DNA of 9,703 nt. Source: an uncultured Oscillibacter sp. (GTDB lineage: Bacteria; Bacillota; Clostridia; Oscillospirales; Oscillospiraceae). Positions 1 through 4,497 of this stretch are shown piece after piece; position 1 is the stretch's first letter; every line of letters begins with the position of its first letter. The notes below the pieces were generated by a model, which saw only the letters and a list, made by a program, of their open reading frames with translations, made no database searches and was not told the origin of the DNA. The stretch is from NCBI GenBank assembly GCA_910584995.1, contig CAJUDW010000053.1:1-9703 (forward strand), written 5' to 3'. A program made the translations under genes and the position numbers.

Positions 1-135
1 TTCTCGCAGATACCGCCGCCTACGCTGGCCCCAGACACCCACAGGAACACTTTCTGGCACAGCGAGGTTTGGGAGAAAATAATCTCCTTCTTGATGATAG
101 GTGCCGCCCATTTGCTCAAATGTGCATTTCTCCAC
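1..135 (-). CDS. tnpV: TnpV-type transposon-encoded protein, N-terminal part (runs off the left edge)
   Basis: The minus strand reads from a GTG at 135 to the window edge as 45 residues starting VEKCTFEQMGGTYHQEGDYF, then LPNLAVPESVPVGVWGQRRRRYLRE. The EQMGGTY...GDYxLPNL and GxWGQRxRRYL pattern is what I know from the small TnpV proteins carried by clostridial transposons and integrative elements, which are usually a bit over 100 residues. The role of TnpV is not established. A strong GGAGG lies about 8 bases before the GTG (positions 145-149), which decides this start over an out-of-frame ATG at 140. The C-terminal part lies outside the window. It marks the left edge as mobile-element DNA. 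Confidence 0.75.
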   Translation of the reverse strand, partial: MEKCTFEQMGGTYHQEGDYFLPNLAVPESVPVGVWGQRRRRYLRE

Positions 136-202
136 GACATTTACCTCCAAAGTGTTGAATATCCCTGCAATTCAATCACATTCGGCTGTCTTGACAAAAG
201 TG

Positions 203-235
203 TTGGGGGACACTTCCTTACGAAGTGTCCCCCAA
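203..235. repeat. perfect 14-bp inverted repeat, 5-base loop
   Basis: Arms TTGGGGGACACTTC (203-216) and GAAGTGTCCCCCAA (222-235) are perfectly complementary around the loop CTTAC. No T-run follows on either strand, so this is not a textbook intrinsic terminator. It sits upstream of the minus-strand tnpV start and may be a palindromic intergenic repeat or part of the mobile element end. The rest of 136-422 shows no convincing gene. Confidence 0.7.
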
Positions 236-422
236 AGCCGGAACTTTTCATTCATCTTGGGCGTCCTTCGAAAAATAAGCATTTGCGCAAAAAGCATCTG
301 ATTCCCGCTTGCAATTTCCAACAGAGGGAGTTACAAGAAGAACTGGTAACATAACTGCGGCAGTCTGCCGGGCTTTTCAAGGGCGGCGTGGGCGTAGCGG
401 CTGTGTGTACGCATGATTTTAT

Positions 423-454
423 GCGGTGCTGGGTTTTTTGAAACTCGGCACCGC
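423..454 (+). other. long RNA-type hairpin, 14 bp with G-U wobbles
   Basis: Arms GCGGTGCTGGGTTT (423-436) and AAACTCGGCACCGC (441-454) pair along their full length around the loop TTTG if transcribed from the plus strand. The two non-Watson-Crick positions are U-G and G-U. On the other strand the same positions would be C-A mismatches. This suggests the structure matters in a plus-strand transcript, possibly as a terminator or leader element upstream of the S-layer-homology relic. No T-run follows. Confidence 0.5.
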
Positions 455-551
455 TCTTATGTTCCCGGCGGGTGCCCCGGACGGCGAAGCTTTTGTCCTC
501 TTCCGCCCGGGGCTCCATCCGCCGGAAATTTTGCAGAAAAGAGGAAATCAC

Positions 552-802
552 GTGAAAAAGAAAATCTTGTCTCTTGCGTTGGCCCTGGCCGTATGCCTGG
601 GCCTCTCTGTCCCCGCCTTGGCGGCGGAGCCCGCAGATCTCCCCTTCACCGGCATTGCCGCCGATTCCCTTATCGGGACGCCATCGCATGGGCGGTGGAG
701 CAGGGTATCACCAACGGCACCAGCGAAACCACCTTCTCCCCTTCAAACCTCTGCACCTGAGGCCAGATCGTCACCTTCCTGCACCGCTATAACAACTTGT
801 AA
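552..802 (+). pseudogene. secreted S-layer-homology (SLH) domain protein, decayed
   Basis: A GTG at 552, with GAGGA about 7 bases upstream, opens a clear signal peptide: MKKKILSLALALAVCLGLSV followed by PALA/AE. It continues PADLPFTGIAADS in frame, then the frame changes. From 668 a second frame reads PYRDAIAWAVEQGITNGTSE, TTFSPSNLCT, a TGA at 758-760, then GQIVTFLHRYNNL and TAA at 800-802. Together these spell one SLH motif (F-DV..DSPY-DAI-WAV-QGITNGT...FSP...CTR-Q-V-FL-R). Two lesions explain it: loss of one C in the run at 667-669, and a TGA where CGA (Arg) is expected. SLH modules bind secondary cell-wall polymer on the cell surface. Repaired, the product would be about 83 residues, itself short for an SLH protein, so it may be a stub of a larger gene. 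A sequencing error could explain one lesion but hardly both. Confidence 0.7.
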
Positions 803-902
803 TACCGCAGGCAAAGGGTCCCCCCAAGCTGTCAAACCCCCGGCAGCGTATGCCTTGGGGAATATACATCCCGGCCTGCGTGCAGACGGGCTACACCCCC
901 CG

Positions 903-927
903 GAAAAAGTGGCCTTTCCGCTTTTTC
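903..927 (+). terminator. probable intrinsic terminator-like hairpin
   Basis: GAAAAAGTGG (903-912) pairs with CCGCTTTTTC (918-927), with one U-G pair and the loop CCTTT. The 3' arm supplies five T residues. It lies about 100 bases after the SLH relic and before the promoter of the membrane protein. The rest of 803-1090 appears non-coding. Confidence 0.45.
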
Positions 928-993
928 TGTGGGTCTTCCCTCTGTCCCAACGAAACGGCGGCGCCCAAATTTTCCAAAAATTCTGCCGGAAGG

Positions 994-1022
994 GAGACAA
1001 ACGGCCCGCCATGTGATATACT
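994..1022 (+). promoter_or_regulatory. possible extended -10 promoter for the membrane protein
   Basis: TATACT at 1017-1022 is preceded by TG at the extended -10 position (1014-1015). GAGACA at 994-999 (4 of 6 matches to TTGACA) lies 17 bases upstream. The start codon at 1091 would then have an untranslated leader of about 60 bases. Confidence 0.4.
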
Positions 1023-1090
1023 TAGCAAAACGGCGGCGTACCCCGCTGGGAAAACCCGCGTATTTTTATCCGAAAGGACTCCGATATCCC

Positions 1091-1933
1091 ATGAAAAACC
1101 GACTGATCCCCCTGACCGCCCTGGCGGGCGGCGCCGCTGCCTTGGCCCTGCGGCTGCTGCAGCTTAAAACCGGCTATGAGGCGGATACCGGCCTCCCTGC
1201 GCCGGGCTCCGGAATTGCCCTGGCGGTACTGCTGGCAATCCTGGCTGCTGTTCTGGTCCTTTTTTCCCTGCGTCTGCCTGCGGAGGCCAAGGACGGCCCT
1301 GTCTTCCCCCGGGATTTTGCCACGGAGAACACAGGCCTGCTGGCCCTTACCGTCGCGGGGCTCTTCCTGATAGCCGCCTCCGGCGCCCTGGACATTTTCG
1401 CAGGCGCCGCCAGCAGCGATATCCCCCAAGAGGAGGGCCTGGTGACCCTGTTTATCCTGACGCCCCAGGTCCGCATCCTGCTGGGTGCGCTGGCCCTGAT
1501 CTCCGCCGTCAGCCTGCTTCCCGCGGCCACCGCCTGCCGGAAACGGCCGGAAGAAACGGATTTCAGCGGCACGCCTATGCTGGCCGCCCCCATCTGCATG
1601 GTGGTGCGGCTGGTGCTGGCCTACCGTCTGGAATCCATGAACCCGGTGCTGGGAGACTACTATCTGAGCCTGCTGGCCCTGGTATTTCTGACCCTGACCT
1701 TCTACCGCCTCTCCTCCTTCGCCTACCAGGCCGGGCAGACCCGCCGGTTCGTCCTGTATGCGGCAGGTGCCGCCGTCACGTGCGTAGCCGCCCTGGCAGA
1801 CAGCCACGCCCTTCCCGACAAACTCCTGTATCTGGGCGGCGCGCTGGCCTCTATGGGTTTCCTGCTGCTGCGGCTGGAGGGCCCCGAGGTTCCGGCAGCG
1901 GAGAACTACGATGGGAAAACGGAACAGGAATGA
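1091..1933 (+). CDS. multi-pass membrane protein of unknown function
   Basis: A 280-residue protein starting MKNRLIPLTALAGGAAALAL. The ATG at 1091 is chosen because the sequence from there is immediately hydrophobic and AAAGGA lies upstream (about 1072-1077). The longer in-frame ORF from 929 adds a charged, low-complexity stretch that does not look coding. About eight hydrophobic segments are visible, roughly at residues 5-24, 40-61, 80-104, 132-150, 170-190, 195-215, 228-246 and 252-272, with a charged C-terminal tail. The first segment is followed by a short loop rich in Gly and Pro. I recall similar uncharacterised membrane proteins in Oscillospiraceae but cannot name a function or family. 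No catalytic motif is visible. It stands alone: pseudogene upstream, hairpin terminator two bases after its stop. Confidence 0.8.
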   Translation: MKNRLIPLTALAGGAAALALRLLQLKTGYEADTGLPAPGSGIALAVLLAILAAVLVLFSLRLPAEAKDGPVFPRDFATENTGLLALTVAGLFLIAASGALDIFAGAASSDIPQEEGLVTLFILTPQVRILLGALALISAVSLLPAATACRKRPEETDFSGTPMLAAPICMVVRLVLAYRLESMNPVLGDYYLSLLALVFLTLTFYRLSSFAYQAGQTRRFVLYAAGAAVTCVAALADSHALPDKLLYLGGALASMGFLLLRLEGPEVPAAENYDGKTEQE

Positions 1934-1935
1934 AG

Positions 1936-1961
1936 AAGCGGGGACTGTCCAGTCCCCGCTT
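1936..1961 (+). terminator. hairpin immediately after the membrane protein gene
   Basis: AAGCGGGGACT (1936-1946) and AGTCCCCGCTT (1951-1961) form a perfect 11-bp stem with a four-base loop, starting two bases after the TGA and followed by TTGATTGTT. It can end transcription of the upstream gene. The palindrome could equally be a copy of an intergenic repeat. Confidence 0.6.
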
Positions 1962-1969
1962 TTGATTGT

Positions 1970-2275
1970 TAAAAAAGGTGCCACACCTCTTTTTGAGTAA
2001 GGTTCCGCCCCCATACTGCGCCCCGATTGTCCGCCTTTGGCGGGCAATTTGACGCTCGTTCTGCGCAAATTGTCCCCACGTACCTGCCGCAGGAAAAGCG
2101 GCGGAAAGCCTTTGCCGCCTGGGGGCGGTAAACTTTTGCAAAGTGTTTCTTTGACAGTCTGAAGCGCACCAGCGCCTCCCGCATGGAAACGCTGATTCAG
2201 GGCCTTGCCGCTGGGCAGATGGATTCCGGTCTGGTTGCTTCCAACGCTTGAACCCAATAAGGGAAAAAATAAGGG
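1970..2275. other. hairpin-rich non-coding stretch, repeat-like
   Basis: No gene is supported here on either strand. At least three further stems are visible: 2026-2048 (ATTGTCCGCC/GGCGGGCAAT, three-base loop), 2045-2072 (CAATTTG/CAAATTG with an inner CGC/GCG), and a GC-rich one near 2100-2120 (GGCGG...CCGCC). The segment ends in an open frame from about 2132 to 2250 (ending METLIQGLAAGQMDSGLVAS plus NA, then TGA). That frame looks peptide-like and may be the tail of a lost gene, but I cannot identify it. Just after, AATAAGGGAAA occurs twice in tandem. Confidence 0.45.
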
Positions 2276-2297
2276 AAACCTCCCCCAGGAGGATATG

Positions 2298-2331
2298 AAA
2301 AAACCCTAGAACCGTTAAGGCTCTAGGGTTT
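2298..2331 (-). terminator. minus-strand intrinsic terminator
   Basis: Arms at 2301-2313 and 2319-2331 (AAACCCTAGAACC / GGCTCTAGGGTTT) make a 13-bp stem with loop GTTAA. The one mismatch becomes a U-G pair on the minus strand, and there the stem runs into six T residues (2298-2303 complement). This fits an intrinsic terminator for minus-strand transcripts coming from the tRNA-Val fragment or the ATP-binding protein gene. Confidence 0.7.
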
Positions 2332-2384
2332 GGTTCTGCCTTGTGTTGACAAAAAAGATGCAGACGATCATCATGCACCAAAAG

Positions 2385-2419
2385 CCAACTCGAAGCCCAG
2401 CGCAGCGGGTTCGAGTTGG
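2385..2419. repeat. 10-bp perfect inverted repeat
   Basis: CCAACTCGAA (2385-2394) and TTCGAGTTGG (2410-2419) enclose a 15-base loop that can pair CCC/GGG further in. It is one of several hairpins between the tRNA scar and the minus-strand terminator. Function unknown. Confidence 0.55.
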
Positions 2420-2446
2420 AAAGGAGGAGCAAAGGAGCCGAACACA

Positions 2447-2482
2447 GTTTTAAGGCGGCCCCAAAAGGGACCGCCTTAAAAC
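2447..2482. repeat. 16-bp hairpin, strongest on the minus strand
   Basis: GTTTTAAGGCGGCCCC (2447-2462) faces GGGACCGCCTTAAAAC (2467-2482) around AAAA. The single plus-strand C-A mismatch (2459/2470) becomes G-U on the minus strand. It could be a structured terminator downstream of the former tRNA-Val gene, although no separate T-run follows. Confidence 0.6.
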
Positions 2483-2508
2483 GGAGTGGAGCGGATTTCG
2501 CTCCGACG

Positions 2509-2553
2509 TGGTGGACGATACAGGACTCGAACCTGTGACCCCCTGCACGTCAA
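2509..2553 (-). pseudogene. 3' half of tRNA-Val(GAC): split tRNA, probable att site scar
   Basis: On the minus strand the sequence reads, in order: anticodon loop TTGACGT (anticodon GAC), anticodon 3' stem GCAGG, variable loop GGGTC, T arm ACAGG-TTCGAGT-CCTGT, acceptor 3' strand ATCGTCC, discriminator A and encoded CCA. This is the 3' half of a clostridial tRNA-Val. The matching 5' half (GGACGAT... to CCTGC) is absent: the bases just upstream of the loop are TTTGGCG, not CCTGC. The break lies exactly at the anticodon loop, a common crossover point of tyrosine integrases that target tRNA genes. The fragment is therefore best read as a duplicated att core of an integrative element. With this orientation the element and the intact tRNA would be expected toward higher coordinates, but neither an integrase nor a second copy is in the window. 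Confidence 0.8.
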
Positions 2554-2601
2554 CGCCAAAATACGATTTTTTGCAATATTTTTGGTTGTTTTTATACATT
2601 T
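2554..2601. other. AT-rich spacer next to the tRNA-Val scar
   Basis: A T-rich stretch with runs such as ATTTTTTGCAATATTTTTGG differs sharply in base composition from the GC-rich DNA on its other side. It fits the inner end of an integrated element or the arm region of an att site. No gene is visible. Confidence 0.35.
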
Positions 2602-2694
2602 CTACTCCAGAGCATTTGTTTTCCGATACTTTCTAAGCGCTAATTTTCCGCTGTTTCCAGCGGCATTTGTGGCTGGTTGTGTGGTCAGATTCAT
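2602..2694 (-). CDS. possible 30-residue small ORF overlapping the upstream stop (ATGA)
   Basis: On the minus strand an ATG at 2694 overlaps the TGA of the ATP-binding protein gene as ATGA. It reads MNLTTQPATNAAGNSGKLAL then RKYRKTNALE before TAG at 2602. The overlap fits translational coupling, and the basic C-terminal half is not obviously random. It has no own ribosome binding site and I recognise no family, so it may be chance or the tail of a lost gene. Confidence 0.25.
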   Translation of the reverse strand: MNLTTQPATNAAGNSGKLALRKYRKTNALE

Positions 2695-3749
2695 AGTACG
2701 CCCCAGCGGCCCTTCTGGCTGGAGCCCTCCCTCTTGATGGTACCATTCTCTTGCAGCTCTTTCAAGATTCGTAAAATCGTGTTTTTGGAAATGCGGAAAT
2801 TCTCAACCAACGCACGCACTGTTACCTGTGGATCTTCCTGGATCGCAGAGAGGATCAGCTGCACTCTCTCAGTACAGCGGTTCGGTGCAGCATTTTTGGT
2901 CCCACTTTTGGTCCCATCTTTGGTCCCATTTGAGGGGAGAAACTGAGGGTGAATGAAGATCGTTGTGCAGAAAGACAGCCGCTCTGGGGCCGTCTCAAAG
3001 ATTGGTTCCGGAGACCCATTACGTTCCAGCGCATTAAGGATTTTCCGGAACCCCGTGTTCCGCCCCTCTGTCAGGTGCATTTCTTTCAGGAAATCCCCGA
3101 TACGGCGGTTGCGGTATCTCCGGTTGAATACCCGGTAGGTCCGCAGACCCTCCTCGGAAATGGACCGATCTGCTCCCGGATGACTGACGATTTCAATGCG
3201 GTCAGGAAGGATGCGGACCTCGATGGGCTCCCGTACGTCGTACCCCTTGTGATACACCGCGTTGCAAAGACTCTCCTCAACTGCCGCATAGGGATAATTG
3301 AAGAATCGTTCCGCCTCTGCCCTGTCCGGGAACTTGATTACCCACTCCTGGATCACGCTGCTTTGAATATATTGAAGCGCCTCCCGCAGCTGCTGGTGAA
3401 GCGGCCCCTTGAACGTCTTTTCGATAATCTGATCTCCGCCCAGGTCCTCCGGAAACTGGACCACATCAATCTGGACATAGGGAAAGAAACGATCCGGTTC
3501 CAGACTGAAGAACATCAGCCCCACATTCTTCGGCTTGGTGTACTCCGGCAGGGTGTTCACGATGTTCATGCTCCGGCACAGATCAAGGAAATCCATATGC
3601 CTGGATTCCTCGTACATGGAACTCTCCACCTCTTTGAGATACGCCTGAATCAGCGTGAGGTTCAGATCCGCAATGTCCGCCTCATGGTTCACACGGTCAT
3701 CAAAAGCTCTTTGCTGGTATGCCCTTATCGATTGCACCAGTGTATTCAA
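2691..3749 (-). CDS. COG2865-like ATP-binding protein with winged helix, probably 5'-truncated
   Basis: The 352-residue product resembles the Schlafen/AlbA-related predicted regulators of Clostridia (COG2865). A GHKL-like ATP-binding region is visible: AVEESLCNAVYHKGY at residues 156-170 with the Glu/Asn/His of the N-box, DRIEIVSHPG at 183-192, and RRIGDFLKE...LTEGRNTGF at 215-234. Residues 291-345 look like a winged helix-turn-helix. As I recall, family members have about 130-170 more N-terminal residues carrying the AlbA_2/Schlafen-type domain. Here the homology begins almost at the first codon, a TTG at 3749 with no good ribosome binding site, and a stop lies a short way upstream in frame. 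The gene therefore looks decapitated, although a short product is possible. Residues 275-285 contain three GTK repeats. It may be part of an integrated element given the tRNA scar downstream. Confidence 0.65.
   Translation of the reverse strand: MNTLVQSIRAYQQRAFDDRVNHEADIADLNLTLIQAYLKEVESSMYEESRHMDFLDLCRSMNIVNTLPEYTKPKNVGLMFFSLEPDRFFPYVQIDVVQFPEDLGGDQIIEKTFKGPLHQQLREALQYIQSSVIQEWVIKFPDRAEAERFFNYPYAAVEESLCNAVYHKGYDVREPIEVRILPDRIEIVSHPGADRSISEEGLRTYRVFNRRYRNRRIGDFLKEMHLTEGRNTGFRKILNALERNGSPEPIFETAPERLSFCTTIFIHPQFLPSNGTKDGTKSGTKNAAPNRCTERVQLILSAIQEDPQVTVRALVENFRISKNTILRILKELQENGTIKREGSSQKGRWGVL
2899..2934 (-). repeat. short 12-base tandem repeat encoding (D/S/N)GTK
   Basis: About three copies of a TTTGGTCCCA-containing unit (plus-strand sense) encode NGTK-DGTK-SGTK in the linker between the ATP-binding region and the winged helix of the minus-strand gene. 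Copy number could vary by slippage without shifting the frame, because the unit is a multiple of three. I recall similar GTK runs in other members of this family. Confidence 0.6.
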
Positions 3750-3946
3750 AGAGAAGCAGCTCCCAGCCGGAGGAGAATACTGTGCAGTTCATTTGGCTTT
3801 CATTTCCGCTTTATCCATTTCATTTTCGAAAACCATTTGATTTGAAGAAGCGTTGGCGGTGTGCTGCTTGCCGCCACTGCCTCTGAACTCTGACCACTGG
3901 AACAAAGACTGGGGTTGCAGCCTGTTCTGGATAAGGCAGGATAAGT
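3750..3946. other. gap between the truncated ATP-binding gene and the Rrf2 gene
   Basis: No supported gene. The missing N-terminal domain of the ATP-binding protein is not found here in any frame. Two minus-strand open stretches overlap as ATGA near 3790 (one ending ...ENEMDKAEMKAK, the next starting MNCTVFSSGWELLLFEYTGA). Neither matches a family I know. Confidence 0.4.
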
Positions 3947-4369
3947 TCAAGATGATATTTCGAATGCTTTGCCGTACAGAGACAACAAAGTAAACTGTGA
4001 TAAGTAATCGGCGATAACCTTATCCAGCCCCTGCCAGAGTGGGAGCGTCCGGCAGATATTTTTGCGGGGACAGGCGTTTCGCCCTGATTCCAGGCAGGCA
4101 ACGGGGGCCAGCGGCCCCTCCATCAGTTCAAGAATAGACTTCACATTGTACTCCTCCGGGGAGCGGCTCAGCCGGTAGCCCCCGCCTTTTCCCCGCAGGG
4201 CGGTCAGCAGTCCGCCCTTTACCAGCTCTTTTACCACGATTTCCAGATACTTTTCTGAAATCTCCTGCCGGACGGCCACATCCTTCAATGGCACATAGCC
4301 GTCCCCCTGATGTTCCGCGACATCTACCAGAAAACGCAGCGCATACCTGCCCTTTGTGGAAATCATCAT
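3947..4369 (-). CDS. Rrf2-family transcriptional regulator, IscR/CymR-like
   Basis: A 140-residue protein starting MMISTKGRYALRFLVDVAEH, the standard opening of Rrf2 proteins. The winged helix follows: LKDVAVRQEISEKYLEIVVK (residues 28-47) with the wing LRGKGGGYRLSR at 58-69. Three cysteines at residues 92, 100 and 106 (CLESGRNACPRKNIC) match the region that holds the [2Fe-2S] cluster in IscR, with slightly different spacing. This favours an Fe-S-sensing regulator over a cluster-free CymR. The start is set at 4369 because the upstream in-frame ATGGAGGGG at 4384-4376 is itself the ribosome binding site. It is divergent from the metY-cysK-nifS-iscU-mnmA operon and very likely represses that operon and itself through the paired dyads in the shared intergenic region. 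Whether it senses Fe-S status or cysteine supply (CymR acts with CysK) cannot be told from sequence. Confidence 0.92.
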   Translation of the reverse strand: MMISTKGRYALRFLVDVAEHQGDGYVPLKDVAVRQEISEKYLEIVVKELVKGGLLTALRGKGGGYRLSRSPEEYNVKSILELMEGPLAPVACLESGRNACPRKNICRTLPLWQGLDKVIADYLSQFTLLSLYGKAFEISS

Positions 4370-4387
4370 AAAAATCCCCTCCATTTT

Positions 4388-4414
4388 TCCTATTATACCA
4401 CAAGGTTAATAGGA
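4388..4414. promoter_or_regulatory. operator 1: dyad over the regulator's own -10
   Basis: TCCTATTA (4388-4395) and TAATAGGA (4407-4414) are perfect 8-base inverted arms around 11 bases ending AGGT. The dyad covers the minus-strand -10 (4392-4397) and its spacer, where a bound protein would block the regulator's own transcription. It has the same layout as operator 2. Confidence 0.75.
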
Positions 4415-4420
4415 TTTCAA
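4392..4420 (-). promoter_or_regulatory. promoter of the Rrf2 regulator gene
   Basis: On the minus strand TTGAAA (complement of 4415-4420) and TATAAT (complement of 4392-4397) are separated by exactly 17 bases. The transcript would start near 4385, just upstream of the ribosome binding site GGAGGGG and the start at 4369. Confidence 0.8.
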
Positions 4421-4434
4421 GCGGTGCCATTATC

Positions 4435-4459
4435 CCTATTGACAAAGTAGGTTAGTAGG
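4435..4459. promoter_or_regulatory. operator 2: dyad over the -35 and spacer of the metY promoter
   Basis: CCTATTG (4435-4441) and TAGTAGG (4453-4459) are inverted arms with one imperfect pair, again around 11 bases ending AGGT. The site overlaps the metY -35 (4439-4444) and most of the spacer, a repressor position. Its centre is 46 bases from that of operator 1. On the plus strand both share the string AGGTTARTAGG. Confidence 0.72.
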
Positions 4460-4467
4460 CATATAAT
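4439..4467 (+). promoter_or_regulatory. consensus promoter of the metY operon
   Basis: TTGACA (4439-4444) and TATAAT (4462-4467) are both perfect consensus hexamers at the ideal 17-base spacing. The transcript would start about 4474, leaving a leader of only about 25 bases. That leaves no room for a T-box or riboswitch, so control must come from a DNA-binding protein. Such a strong promoter makes sense if it is normally repressed. Confidence 0.87.
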
Positions 4468-4497
4468 GGGTCCAATTCATCGAGAGGGGATTTTCCC

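Noticed and set aside
426..1016. 196-codon plus-strand ORF covering the signal peptide
   Set aside because: It only carries the signal peptide part of the SLH relic. After the frameshift it runs out of frame into non-coding DNA, and the part before 552 has no coding character.
929..1090. Upstream extension of the membrane protein to an ATG at 929
   Set aside because: The extension is basic and low in coding character, spans the likely promoter, and the hydrophobic start with a ribosome binding site is at 1091.
1022..2257. Long minus-strand ORF of 411 codons
   Set aside because: It is the antisense shadow of the membrane protein gene plus the hairpin-rich spacer, rich in Gln/Gly as expected from complementing Leu/Ala codons.
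2346..2374. TTGACA followed by a weak CATCAT as a plus-strand promoter
   Set aside because: The -10 matches only 4 of 6 bases and there is no gene downstream on the plus strand.
2486..2737. Plus-strand 83-codon ORF containing RYRTRTCDPLHVN
   Set aside because: That peptide is the well-known false translation of the antisense strand of a tRNA. Here it comes from the tRNA-Val 3' half at 2509-2553.
2949..3845. 298-codon plus-strand ORF
   Set aside because: Antisense shadow of the ATP-binding/winged-helix gene, which has recognisable motifs on the minus strand.
3789..3946. Open minus-strand stretch ending ENEMDKAEMKAK
   Set aside because: No start codon with a ribosome binding site, overlaps the Rrf2 3' end, and no family recognised.
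4370..4384. Upstream ATG at 4384 as start of the Rrf2 protein
   Set aside because: ATGGAGGGG there is the ribosome binding site, and Rrf2 proteins begin M(x)ISTKGRYA, matching the start at 4369.
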